Assembly: GCA_964036045.1 (NCBI GenBank)
Contig: OZ038382.1
Location: 85,907,918-85,971,917, forward strand
DNA: 64,000 nt
Origin: Eutreptiella sp. 'Long Island Sound 2002'
Lineage: Eukaryota > Euglenozoa > Euglenophyceae > Eutreptiales > Eutreptiaceae
Direction: 5' to 3'
Shown here: positions 31,701 through 43,699 of the stretch, piece after piece
Layout of the letters: each line of letters opens with the position of its first letter
Numbering within the stretch: position 1 is the stretch's first letter
The notes under the pieces: generated by a model
Database searches by the model: none
What the model was told of the DNA's origin: nothing
Seen by the model: only the letters and a program-made list of their open reading frames with translations
Translations under genes and position numbers: made by a program

Positions 31701-34700
31701 GCCCTGCCCCAATCGGGTTCTGGGGCCGAGCCCCTCAGCGGTCGCACAGGGTCCTGCCCCAATCGGATTGTGGGGCCCAGCTTCTCGGCGGTCTCACGGG
31801 GCCCTGCCCCACTCGGATTCTGGGGCCCAGCCCCTGGGCGGTCTTACGGGGCCCTGCCGCAATGGGATTCTGGGGCCCAGCCCCCTCGCCGGTCGCACAG
31901 GGCCCTACCCCAATCGGATTCTGGGGCCCAGCTTCTCGGCGGTCTCACGGGGCCCTGCCCCACTTGGATTTTGGGGCCCAGCCCCTGGGCGGTCTCGCGG
32001 GGCCCTGCCCGAATCGGATTCTGGGGCCCAGTCCCTCGGCGGTCGCACAGAGCCCTGCCCCACTCGGATTCCGGGGCCCATTACCTCGGCAGTCGCACGG
32101 GCGCCTGCCCCAATCTAATTCTAGGGCCCAGCCCCTGGGCGGTTTCACGGGGCCCTGCCTCACTTTGGTTCTGGGGCCCAGTCGCTCGGTGGTCTCACCG
32201 GGGCCTGCCTCAATCGGTTACTGGGGCCCAGCCCCTCAGCGGTCGCACAGGGCCCTGCCCCACTCGGATTCTAGGGCCCAGCCCCTCGGCGGTCTCACCG
32301 GGCCCTGCCCCACTCGGACTCTGGGGCCTAGCCCCTGGGCGGTTGCACGGGGCCCTGCCCCAATCGGATTTTGGGGCCCAGCCCCTCGGCAGTCGCACGG
32401 GGCCCTGCCCCAATCGGATTTTGGGGCCTAGCCCCTCGGCGGTCACACGGGGCCCTGCCCCAATCGGATTCCGGGGCCCAGCCCCTCGGCGGTCGCACAG
32501 GGCCGTGCCACACTCGGATTGTGGGGCCCGGCCCCTCGGCGGTCGCACGGGGCCCTGTCCCACTTAGATTCTGGGGCCCAGCCCCTCGGCGGTCACACGG
32601 AGCCCTGCCCCACCCGGATTTTGAAGCCCAGCCCCTCGGCGGTCGCACGGGGCCCTGCCCCAATCGGCTTCTTGGGCCCAGCCCCTCGGCGGTCACACAG
32701 GGCCGTGCCCCACTCGGATTTCGGGGCCCAGCCCCTCGGCGGTCGCACGGGGCCCTGCCCCAATCGGATTCCGGGTCCCAGCCCCTCGGCGGTCGCACGG
32801 GGCCTTGCCCCAGTCGGATTCTGGGGCCCAGCCCCGCGCCGGTCTCACGGGGCCCTGCCCCACTCGGATTTTGGGGACCAGCTCCCCGGCGGTCTCACGG
32901 GGCCCTACCCAACTCGGATTTGGGGGCCCAGCCCCTCGGCGGTCGCGGGGGGCCATGCTCCTATCGGTTTCTGGGGCCCAGCCCCGCGCCGGTTTCACGG
33001 GGCCCTGCCCCACTCGGATTTTGGGGCCCAGCCCCTCGGCGATCGCACGGGGCCCTGCCCCAATCGGCTTCTTGGGCCCATCCCCTCGACGGTCGCACAC
33101 GGCCGTGCCCCACTCGGATTCTGGGGCCCAGCCCCTCGGCAGTCGCACGGGGCCTTGCCCCTATCGGATTCCGGGGCCCAGCCCCTCGGCGGTCGCACGG
33201 GGCCTTGCCCCACTCGGATTCTGGGGCCCAGCCCCGCGCCAGTCTCACGGGGCCCTGCCCCACTCGGATTTTGGGGCCCAGCCCCCCGGCGACGTCACGG
33301 GGCCCTGCCCCACTCGGATTCCGGGGCCCAGCCCCACGGCGGTCGCACGGGGCCCTGCCCCAATCGGATTCCGGGTCCCATCCCCGCGGCGGTCGCATGG
33401 GGCCCTGCCCCACGCAGATTCTGGAGCCCAGCCCCTCGGCGATCGCACGGGGCCCTGCGCCAATCGGATTTTGGGGCCCAGCCCCGCGCCGGTCTCACGG
33501 GGCACTGCCCCACTCGGATTCTGGGGCCCAGCCCCCCAGTGGTCTCTCGGGGCCCTGCCCCTCTCGGACTCTGGGGCTCAGCCCCACGCGGTCTCACGGG
33601 CCCCCGCCCCACGCGGATTCTGGGGCGTAACGCCTGAGCGGTCACACGGGGCCCTGCCCCAATCGGATTCTGGGGCCCAGCCCCTCGGCGGTCGCACGGG
33701 GCCCTGCCCCAATCGGATTCTGGGGCCCAGCCCCTCGGCGGTCGCACACGGCCCTGCCCCACTCGGATTCTGGGCCCAGCCCCTCGGCGGTCTCCTGGGG
33801 CATTGCCCCACTCGGATTTTGGGGCCCAGCCCCTCGGCGGTCTCACGGGGCCCTGCCCCAATAGGATTCTGGGGCCCAGCCCCTCGGCGGTCTCACGGGG
33901 CCCTGCCCCAATCGGATTTTGGGGACCAGCCCCTCGGCGGTCACACAGGGCCCCGCCCCAATTGGATTTTGGGGCCCAGCCCCTCGGCGGTCGCACGGGG
34001 CCCTGCCCCAATCGGGTTCTGGGGCCGAGCCCCTCAGCGGTCGCACAGGGTCCTGCCCCAATCGGATTGTGGGGCCCAGCTTCTCGGCGGTCTCACGGGG
34101 CCCTGCCCCACTCGGATTCTGGGGCCCAGCCCCTGGGCGGTCTTACGAGGCCCTGCCGCAATGGGATTCTGTGGCCCAGCCCCCTCGCCGGTCGCACAGG
34201 GCCCTACCCCAATCGGATTCTGGGGCCCAGCTTCTCGGCGGTCTCACGGGGCCCTGCCCCACTTGGATTTTGGGGCCCAGCCCCTGGGCGGTCTCGCGGG
34301 GCCCTGCCCGAATCGGATTCTGGGGCCCAGCCCCTCGGCGGTCGCACAGAGCCCTGCCCCAATCGGATTCTGGGGCCCAACCCCTCGGCGGTCGCACACG
34401 GCCCTGCCCCACTCGGATTCTGGGCCCAGCCCCTCGGCGGTCTCCTGGGGCATTGCCCCACTCGGATTTTGGGGCCCAGCCCCTCGGCGGTCTCACGGGG
34501 CCCTGCCCCAATCGGATTCTGGGGCCCAGCCCCTCGGCGGTCTCACGGGGCCCTGCCCCATTCGGATTTTGGGGACCAGCCCCTCGGCGGTCACACGGGG
34601 CCCTGCCCCGATTGGATTCTGGGGCCCAGCCCCTCGGCGGTCGCACGGGGCCCTGCCCCAATCGGGTTCTGGGGCCGAGCCCCTCAGCGGTCGCACAGGG

Positions 34701-37700
34701 TCCTGCCCCAATCGGATTGTGGGGCCCAGCTTCTCGGCGGTCTCACGGGGCCCTGCCCCACTCGGATTCTGGGGCCCAGCCCCTGGGCGGTCTTACGGGG
34801 CCCTGCCGCAATGGGATTCTGGGGCCCAGCCCCCTCGCCGGTCGCACAGGGCCCTACCCCAATCGGATTCTGGGGCCCAGCTTCTCGGCGGTCTCACGGG
34901 GCCCTGCCCCACTTGGATTTTGGGGCCCAGCCCCTGGGCGGTCTCGCGGGGCCCTGCCCGAATCGGATTCTGGGGCCCAGTCCCTCGGCGGTCGCACAGA
35001 GCCCTGCCCCACTCGGATTCCGGGGCCCATTACCTCGGCAGTCGCACGGGCGCCTGCCCCAATCTAATTCTAGGGCCCAGCCCCTGGGCGGTTTCACGGG
35101 GCCCTGCCTCACTTTGGTTCTGGGGCCCAGTCGCTCGGTGGTCTCACCGGGGCCTGCCTCAATCGGTTACTGGGGCCCAGCCCCTCAGCGGTCGCACAGG
35201 GCCCTGCCCCACTCGGATTCTAGGGCCCAGCCCCTCGGCGGTCTCACCGGGCCCTGCCCCACTCGGACTCTGGGGCCTAGCCCCTGGGCGGTTGCACGGG
35301 GCCCTGCCCCAATCGGATTTTGGGGCCCAGCCCCTCGGCAGTCGCACGGGGCCCTGCCCCAATCGGATTTTGGGGCCTAGCCCCTCGGCGGTCACACGGG
35401 GCCCTGCCCCAATCGGATTCCGGGGCCCAGCCCCTCGGCGGTCGCACAAGGCCGTGCCCCACTCGGATTCTGGGGCCCAGCCCCTCGGCGGTCACACGGG
35501 GCCTTGCCCCAGTCGGCTTCTGGGGCCCAGCCACTCGGCGGTCGCATGGGGCCCTGCCCCACTCGGATTCTGGGGCCCAGACCCTCGGCGGTCGCACGGG
35601 GCCCTGCCCCAGCCAGCTTTTGGGGCCTAGCCCCTCGCACGGGGCCCTGCCCCACTCGGATTCTGGACCTAGCCTCTCGGCGGTCGCACGGGGCCCTGCC
35701 CCACTCGAATTCCGGGGCCCAGCCACTCGGCGGTCGCACGGGGCCCTGCCCCACTCAGCTTCTGGGGCCGAGCCCATCGGCGGTCACACGGGGCCCTACC
35801 CCACTCGGATTCCGGGGCCCAGCCCCTCGGCAATCGCACGGGGCTTGCCCCAATCGGATTTTGGGGCCCAGCCCCTCGGCGGTCGCACGTGGCCGTGCCC
35901 CACTCGGATTCCGGGGCCCAGCCCCTCAGCGGTCGCACGGGGCCCGGCCCCAGTCGGATTCTGGGGACCAGCCCCTCGCACGGGGCCCTGCCCCAATCGG
36001 ATTCCGGAGCCCAGCCCCTCGGCGGTCGCACGGGGACATGCCCGACTCGGATTCTGGGCCCAGCCCCTCGGCGGTCACACGGGGCCCTGCCCCAATCAGC
36101 TACTGCGGCCCAGCCCCTCGGCGGTCGCACGGGGCCCTGCCCCACTCGGATTCTTGGGCCCACTCCCTCGGCGGTCACACGGGGCCCTGCCCCAATCAGC
36201 TACTGCGGCCCAGCCCCTCGGCGGTCGCACGGGGCCCTGCCCCACTCGGATTCCGGGCCCAGCCCCTTGGCGGTCGCACGGGGCTTGCCCCGATCGGATT
36301 TTGGGGCCTAGCCCCTCGGCGGTCGCACGGGGCCGTGCCCCACTCGGCTTCTCGGGCCAAGCCCCTCGGCGGTCACACGGGGCCCTGTACCAATCGGCTT
36401 CTGGGGCCCAGCCCCTCGGCGGTCGCACGGGGCCCGGCCCCAGTCGGATTCTGGGGACCAGCCCCTCGCACGGGGCCCTGCCCCAATCGGATTCCGGAGC
36501 CCAGCCCCTCGGCGGTCGCACGGGGACATGCCCGACTCGGATTCTGGGCCCAGCCCCTCGGCGGTCACACGGGGCCCTGCCCCAATCAGCTACTGCGGCC
36601 CAGCCCCTCGGCGGTCGCACGGGGCCCTGCCCCACTCGGATTCTTGGGCCCACTCCCTCGGCGGTCACACGGGGCCCTGCCCCAATCAGCTACTGCGGCC
36701 CAGCCCCTCGGCGGTCGCACGGGGCCCTGCCCCACTCGGATTCCGGGCCCAGCCCCTTGGCGGTCGCACGGGGCTTGCCCCGATCGGATTTTGGGGCCTA
36801 GCCCCTCGGCGGTCGCACGGGGCCGTGCCCCACTCGGCTTCTCGGGCCAAGCCCCTCGGCGGTCACACGGGGCCCTGTACCAATCGGCTTCTGGGGCCCA
36901 GCCCCTCGGCGGTCGCACGGGGCCCTGCCCCACTCGGATTCTGGGGCCCAGCCCCTCGCACGGGGCCCTGCCCCAATCGTATTCCGGGGCCCAGCCCCTC
37001 GGCGGTCGCACGGAGACCTGCCCCAATCGGCTTCTGGGGCCCAGCCCCTCGGCGGGCGCATGGGGCCCTGCCCCACTCGAATTCTGGGGCCCAGCCCCTC
37101 GGCAGTCGCACGGGGCCCTGCCCCACTCGGACTCTGGGCCCCAACCCCTCGGCGGTCGCACGGGGCCGTGCCCCACTCGGATTCTGGGGCCCAGCCCCTC
37201 GGCAGTCGCACGGGGCCCTGCCCCACTCGGACTCTGGGCCCAACCCCTCGGCGGTCGCACGGAACCCTGCTCCACTCGGATTCCGGGGCCCAGCCCCTCG
37301 GCGGTCGCACGGGGCTTGCCCAATCGGATTTTGGGGCCCAGCCCCTCGGCGGTCACACGGAGCCCTGCCCCAATCGGCTTCTGGGGCCCAGCCCCTGGGC
37401 GGTTGCACAAGGCCCCGCCTCACTCCAATTTTAGGGCCCAGCCCCTCGGAGGTCGCACGGGGCCCTGCCCCCCTCGGATTCTGGGGCCCAGCCCCTCGGC
37501 GGTCGCACGGGGCCCTGCCCCAATCGGCTTTTGCGGCCCAACCCCTCGGCGGTCGCACGGGGCCTTGCCCCACTCGGATTCTGGGGCCCAACCCCTCGTC
37601 GGTCGCACGGGCCCCTGCCCCAATCGGATTCTGGGGCCCAACCCCTTGGCGGTCGCACGGAGCCTTGCCCCACTCGTATTCCGGCGCCCAGACCCTCGGC

Positions 37701-40700
37701 GGTCGCACGGGGTTTGCCCGAATCGGATTTCGGGGCCCAGCCCCGTGGCGGTCGCACGGGGCTCTGCCCCAATTGGATTTTGGGGCCCAGCCCCTCGGCG
37801 GTCGCACGGGGCCCTGCCGCACTCGAATTCTGGGGCCCAGCCCCTCGGCGGTCGCACGGGGCCCTGCCCCAATCGGAATCTGGGGCCCAACCCCTCGGCG
37901 GTCGCACGGGGCCTTGCCCCACTCGGATTCCGGGCCCAGCCCCTCGGCGGTCGCACGGGGCTTGCCCCAATCGGAATTTCGGGCCCAGCCCCTCGGCGGT
38001 CGCAAAGGGCCCTGCCCCACTCGGATTCCGGGGCCCAGCCCCTGGGCGGTCACACGGGGCCCTGCCCCAATCGGAATCCGGGGCCCAACCCCTCGGCGGT
38101 CGCACGGGGCCTTGCCCCACTCGGATTCCGGGGCCCAGCCCCCCGGCGGTCGCACGGGGTTTGCCCGAATCGGATTCTGGGGCCCAGCCCCGTGGCGGTC
38201 GCACGGGGCCCTGCCCCACTCGGCTTCTTGGGCCCGGCCCCTCGGCGGTCGCACGGGGCCCTGCCCCACTCGAAATCCGGGCCCAGCCCCTCGGCGGTCG
38301 CACGGGGCTTGCCCCAATCGGAATTTCGGGCCCAGCCCCTCGGCGGTCGCAAAGGGCCCTGCCCCACTCGGCTTCTGGGGCCCAGCCCCTCGGCGGTCGC
38401 ACGTGGCCCTGCCCCTATCGGATTCCGGGGCCCAGCCCCTCGCACGGGGCCCTGCCCCTATCGGATTCCGGGGCCCAGCCCCTCGGCGGTCGCACGGGGC
38501 TTGCCCCAATCAGAATTTCGGGCCCAGCCCCTCGGCGGTCACACGGGGCCCTGCCCCAATCGGCTTCTGGGGCCCAGCCCCTCGGCGGTCGCACGTGGCC
38601 CTGCCCCATTCGGATTCTGGGGCCCAGCCCCTCGCACGGGGCCCTGCCCCTATCGGATTCCGGGGCCTAGCCCCTCGGCGGTCGCACGGGGACCTGCCCC
38701 AGTCGGCTTCTGGGGCCCAGCCCCTCGGCGGTCACACGGGGCCGTGCCCTAATCGGATTTTGGGGCCCAGCCCCTCGGTGGTCGCACGGGGCCCTGCCCC
38801 ACTCAGATTCTGGGGCCCAGCCCCTCGGCGGTCGCACGGGGCTTGCCCAATCGGATAATGGGGCCCAGCCCCTCGGCGTTCGCACGGGGCCCTGCCCCAC
38901 TCAGATTCTGGGGCCCAGCCCCTCAGCGGTCACACGGGGCCCTGCCCCAATCGGCTTCTGGGGCCCGGCCCCTCGGCGGTCGCATGGGGCCTTGCCCCAA
39001 TCGGATTCTGGGGCCCAGTCCCTCGGCAGTCGCACGGGGCCCTGCCCCACTCGGATTCTGGGGCCCAGCCCCTCAGCGGTGGCACGGGGCCGTGCCTCAC
39101 TCGGATTTGGGGGCCCAGCCCCTCGGAGGTTGCAGTGGGTCCTGCCCCACTCGGATTCTGGGGCCCAGCCCCTCAGCGGTCGCACAGGGCCCTGCCCCAA
39201 TCGGCATTTGCGGCCCAGCCCCTCGGCGGTCGCACGGGGGCCTGCCCCACTCGGATTCTGGGGCCCAACCCCTCGGCGGTCGCACGGGCCCATGCCCCAA
39301 TCGGATTCTGGGGCCCAGCCCCTCGGCGGTCGCACGGGGCCCTGCCCCAATCGGAATCCGGGGCCCAACCCGTCGGCGGTCGCACGGGGCCTTGCCCCAC
39401 TCGGATTCCGGGGCCCAGCCCCCCGGCGGTCGCACGGAGATTGCCCGAATCGGATTTTTGGGCCCAGCCCCGTGGCGGTCGCACGGGGCCCTGCCCCACT
39501 CGAATTCTGGGGCCCAGCCCCTCGGCGGCCGCACGGGGCCCTGCACCACTCGAATTTTGGGGCCCAGCCCGTCGACGGTCGCACGGGGCCCTGCCCCACT
39601 CGGATTCCGGGCCCAGCCCCTCGGCGGTCGCACGGGGCTTGCCCCAACCGGATTTTGGGGCCCAGCCCCTCGGCGGTCGCAGCCCCACTCGGATTCCGGG
39701 GCCCAGCCCCTCGGCGGTCACACGGGGCCGGCCCCAATCGGTTTCTGGGGCCCAGCCCCTCGGCGGTGGCACGGGGCCCTGCCCCACTCGGATTCTGGGG
39801 CCCAGCCCCTCGCACGGGGCCCTGCCCCAATCGGAATCCGGGGCCCAGCCCCTCGGCGGTCGCACGGGAACCTGCCCTAATCGGATTCTGGGGCCGAGCC
39901 CCTCAGCGGTCGCACACGGCCCTGCCCCACTCGGTTTCTGGGGCCTAGCCCCTCGGCGGTCGCACGGGGCCCTGCCCCACTCGGATTCTGGGGCCCAGCC
40001 CCTCGGCGGTCGCACAGAACCCTGCCCCACTCGGATTCCGGGGCCTAGCCCCTCGGCGGTCGCACGGGGCTTGCCCAATCGGATGTTGGGGCCCAACCCC
40101 TCGGCGGTCGCACGGGGCCCTGCCCCACTCGGATTGTGGGGCCCGGCCCCACGGCGGTCACACGGGGCCCTGCCCCAATCGGCCTCTAGGGCCCAGCCCC
40201 TCGGCAGTCGCACGGGGCCCTGCCCCACTCGGATTTTGGGCCCCAACCCCTCGGCGCTCGCACGGGGCCCTGCCCCAATCGGCTTTTGGGGCCCAGCCCC
40301 TCGCATGGGGCCCTGCCCCACCCGGATTCTGGGGCCCAGCCCCTCGGCGGTCGCACGCAACCCTGGCCCACTTGGATTCCAGGGCCCAGCCCCTCGGCGG
40401 TCGAACGGGGCTTGCCCCAATTGGATTTTGGGGCCCAGCCCCTCGGCGGTCGCACGGGGCCCTGCCCCACTCGGATTCTGGGGCCCAGCCCCTCGGCAGT
40501 CACACAGGGCCCTGCCCCAATCGGCTTCTGGGGCCTAGCCCCTCGGCGGTTGCACGGGGCCCTGCCTCACTCGGATTTGGGGGCCCAGCCCCTCGGAGGT
40601 TGCACGGGGTCCTGCCCCACTCGGATTCTGGGGCCCAGCCCCTCAGCGGTCGCACAGGGCCCTGCCCCAATCGCCTTTGGTGGCCCAGCCCCTCAGCGGT

Positions 40701-41655
40701 CGCACGGGGGCCTGCCCCACTCGGATTCTTGGGCCCAACCCCTCGGCGGTCGCACGGGGCCTTGCCCCAAGCGGATTCCGGGTCCCAGCCCCTCGGCGGT
40801 CACACGGGGCCTTGCCCCAATCGGTTTTTGGGGCCCAGCCCCTCGGCAGTCGCATGGGGCCCTTCCCCACTCTGATTCCGGGGCCCAGCCCCTCAGCGGT
40901 CACACGGGGCCCTGCCCCAATCAGCTTCTGGGGCTCAGCCCCTCGGCGGTCGCACGGGGCCCTGCCCTAGTCGGATTGTGGGGCCCAGCCCCTCGGCGGT
41001 CGAACGGGGCCGTGCCCCAATCGGCTTTTGGGGCCCAGCCCCTCGGCGGTCGCACAGGGCCCTGCCCCACTCGGATTCCGGGGCCCAACCCCTCGGCGGT
41101 CACACGGGGCCTTGCCCCAATCGGCTTCTGGGGCCCAGCCTCTCGGCGGTCGCACGGGGCCCTGCCCCACTCGGATTCCGGGGCCCAGCCCCTCGGCGAT
41201 CACACGGGGCCCTCCCCCAATCGGATTCTGGGGCCCAACCCCTCGGCGGTCTCACGGGGCCCTGCCCGACTCGGATTCTGGGGCCCAGACCCTTCGGCGG
41301 TCTCACGGGGCCCTGCCCCACTCGGAATGTGTGGCCAAGCCCCTCGGCGGTCTCACGGGGCTTTGCCCCGTTCGGATTCTGGGGCCCAGCCTTTCGGCGG
41401 TCGCACGGGGCCCTGCCCCAACCGGATTGTGGGGCCCAGCCCGTCGGCGGTCGTACGGAGCGCCGCCCCAATCGGATTCTGGGGCTCAGCCCCTCGGCGG
41501 TCGCACGGGGCCCTGCCCCACTCGGATTCCGGGGCCCAGCCCTTCGGCGTTCTCACAGGGCCCGGCCCTAATCGGCTTCTGGGGCCCAACCCCCCTTCGG
41601 TCTCACGGGGTCCTGCCCCACTCGGATTTTGGGGCCCAGCCCCTCGGCGGTCGCA
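28751..41655. repeat. VNTR D, 50-bp tandem repeat array (~258 units)
   Basis: A 12.9-kb run of a 50-bp unit: GGGCCCTGCCCCAATCGGAT, then TCTGGGGCCCAGCCCCTCGG, then CGGTCGCACG. Variant positions include AATCGG/ACTCGG, GATTC/GCTTC, and GGTCGC/GGTCAC/GGTCTC. Each unit has two GGGCCC palindromes and can form a small GGGGC-CCA-GCCCC hairpin. Many short deletions (a missing CGGCGGT) cluster at 35.6-38.7 kb. Long Pro/Gly/Arg frames cross it in several frames because the unit has no stop and 50 is not divisible by 3; I do not call them genes. Confidence 0.95.
29500..35400. repeat. 2,949-bp tandem duplication inside VNTR D
   Basis: Positions about 29,500-32,450 recur at about 32,450-35,400 at an offset of 2,949 bp, near 59 units. 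I see only isolated differences, for example GGCCCAGCTCC versus GGACCAGCTCC (29,934/32,883) and CCACTCGGAC versus CCTCTCGGAC (30,610/33,559). Each half also holds a nested 650-bp (13-unit) duplication near 30.7-32.0 kb. Confidence 0.88.
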
Positions 41656-42430
41656 CTGGGACCCAAGAACCGGGCACACCGGCCTGGGGGGGACGGGGAG
41701 TCTTGCCCGGAGGGGAGTCGGAGTATCCTTCAGGGCCCATGGGGAGGTTGCATTGTCCTAGTACCGGGCACACCTGCCCGGGGGGGACGGGGAGTCCAGC
41801 CCAGGGGGTGGTCGGGGTATCCTTCATGGCCCATGGGGAGGCATCACCCTTCTAGAACCGGGCACACCGGCCTCGGGGGGGACGGCAAGTCCAGCCCAGA
41901 GGGTGGTCCAAAAATCCTTCAGGGCCCATGGGGAGGCAGCATTGTCCTAGAACCGGGCACACCTGCCCGGGGGGGACGGGGAGTCGAGCCCAAGTGGTGG
42001 TTGAGGTATCCTTCATGGCCCATGGTGAGGCATCATCCTTCAAGAACCGGGCACACCGGCCTGGGGGGGACGGGGAGTGCAGCCCAGGTGGTGGTCTGGG
42101 TATCCTTCACGGCCCAGTAGGGAGGCATCATCCTTCTAGAACCGGGCTCACCGGCCTTGGGGGGACGGGGAGTCCAGCCCAGGTGGTGATCGGGGTATCC
42201 TTCATGGCCCATGGGGAGGCATCATCTTTCAACAACCGGGCACACCGGCCTTGGGGGGACGGGGAGTCCAGCCCAGGTGGTGGTCGGGGTATCCCTCATC
42301 GGCCATGGGGAGGCATCATCCTTCAAGAACCGGGCACACCTGCCTGGGGGGGACGGGGAGTCCAGCCCAGGTGGTGGTCGGGGTATCCTTCACGGCCCAT
42401 GGGGAGGCATCCTCCGTCAAGAACCGGGCA
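41656..42430. repeat. VNTR B, 94-bp tandem repeat array (third copy)
   Basis: Eight units of the 94-bp family in its GGGCACACCGG / GGCCCATGGGGAGGCATCAT subtype, the same subtype as 53,226-54,325. It joins VNTR D directly on the left, and on the right ends in AAGAACCGGGCAACGGGTGG before the 5' module. Confidence 0.92.
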
Positions 42431-43488
42431 ACGGGTGGGCGGGCTACCACGTTGCGCATGGTCCCCTGCCCTGGACCTCCCAGGCCCGTCGCCATGCACC
42501 GCGCCTCTGGTAGGGCGGGGGCCCCTCATATCCCTCATGTCTTCCCTCCGGGGCCCTCTTTACCCGCACACCTGGACGCCTGTCACGAAGACCCCGCATT
42601 GGAGCCTCCTCGGTTTCGCGCCCGGGTTGTGGCGTTCACGCGGCCGGCCGCCGATGCGGGGCCTTGGAGGCGCGCCGCACGGGCGCTGGCAGCCTGCGAG
42701 AGGGGTGTGCGTAGAGGGAGGGGGAGGGGGGGGTATCGGTCACGGGAGGCAGTCATGCAGCATGGCAGTGGACGGCCCACACACTCCAGCTTTCGGAGTA
42801 TCATCCGCCAAGACCCTGGTACTAGCGTGTCGGAACATTGGACTCGTGTGCCTAGTCGCCACTCCTGCAAAGCACAGCCTTGGCTCTGAGCCGTACCCAC
42901 GCACACACCTTTCACACTCGTTTCAGTCCCGCCTCGTGGCTGTAGCCCTGCACCCACGCGGCCGGCCGCCGGTGCGGGGCCCTAGAGGCGCGCCGCTCGG
43001 GCACTGCCAACCTGTGAGAGGGGGAATGGGCAGGAGCAGGGAGGGTTTACGGGGCAGGGGAGGCGGCGGGGCGCAGCAGCACTCGCGCACAGGGGGCGCG
43101 TGCCTGGGTACGGTGAGGCCCTCATGTGGGGTGGGAGCCATCTGGGGGGCACACGGGCAGTGGCAGGCGGTAGTGGGGCGCTCTGTGTGGGGGGGGGGGG
43201 CGCATGTCAGAGCTCTGCATAGGGCCCTGTGTGTGGGGAGGGGCGCACTGGAGGAGAGGACGGGGAGACTAGGTCGGCCGTCCTCGCTAGGGGTCGCTGG
43301 CGTTCGCAGAGCCGATGCGGCGGGTACTAGGGGCCGCAGGGTCCCTGGGGATGGTGCTTGGCACTGGGGCGTGCACGCACCCGACACTGTTAGTACACTG
43401 CCTAGTGGCAGTGCCCGGGCCCTGTCGTCCGGGGCTTCGCACCCGGCACCCAGCCCGTGGGTAGAGCTCGGGAGTACTCAGGGTGTAC
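42431..43488 (-). other. 5' module of NA-2
   Basis: Matches 55,440-56,503 almost throughout: GCCATGCACCGCGCCTCT, CCCGCACACCTGGACGCC, a GCGGCCGGCCGCC palindrome, TATCATCCGCCAAGACCCTG, and the terminal GAGTACTCAGGGTGT. A sub-segment of about 60 bp around the GGCCGGCC palindrome occurs twice (42,640-42,700 and 42,955-43,020), so the module has an old internal duplication. No coding capacity is recognised. Confidence 0.75.
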
Positions 43489-43525
43489 TGGTGTGGTGTG
43501 GTGTGGTGTGGTGTGGTGTGGTGTG
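43489..43525 (-). repeat. (ACACC)n tail of LINE A copy 5
   Basis: 37 bp of (GTGTG)n on the plus strand, one of the shortest tails, between GAGTACTCAGGGTGTACTG and GCCGAAGGCGCTGTTACC. Confidence 0.9.
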
Positions 43526-43699
43526 CCGAAGGCGCTGTTACCAAAAGGCAATGGCCGGGATGTCTACCCACCCGTACAGGTAAACGGGCGGGGCTGTGTG
43601 TGTCGTGTGCGCGCCGTGTATATGTGTGTAGGTCCTGGTGGAGAGAGGGGGAGCCGGGAAGACCTGGTCCGCCCGCCCTTGGCGACCGTCCGTACTCCA

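Larger units (their letters stand above)
28512..43488 (-). mobile_element. Non-autonomous composite element NA-2 (VNTR body, LINE A ends)
   Basis: Bounded on the left by a LINE A-type tail and on the right by the same GAGTACTCAGGG terminus as LINE A copy 5. In element order: 5' module (43,488-42,431), VNTR B (42,430-41,656), VNTR D (41,655-28,751), a 65-bp unique stretch, 105 bp of LINE A 3' end, and the tail. There is no protein gene. It has the logic of SVA elements in apes (composite, VNTR-containing, mobilised by a LINE); that is an analogy, not homology. Confidence 0.72.

Noticed and set aside
29500-35400. Treating the whole repeat structure as assembly error
   Set aside because: The 2,949-bp copies are suspiciously alike, but they differ at a few sites, and the same families recur at several loci with consistent order. 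Error cannot be excluded without reads, so it is named as a check rather than adopted.
28751-41655. CRISPR-like array
   Set aside because: The 50-bp units are contiguous, with no unique spacers between constant repeats, and there are no cas genes. The context is eukaryotic retrotransposons.
28894-41855. Very long Pro/Gly/Arg/Ser open frames (up to ~1,080 codons) in VNTR D, and similar ones in VNTR A and B
   Set aside because: The units lack stop codons and their lengths (50, 47, 94 bp) are not multiples of 3, so open frames arise in several frames on both strands at once. There is no codon-level constraint, domain or consistent start.
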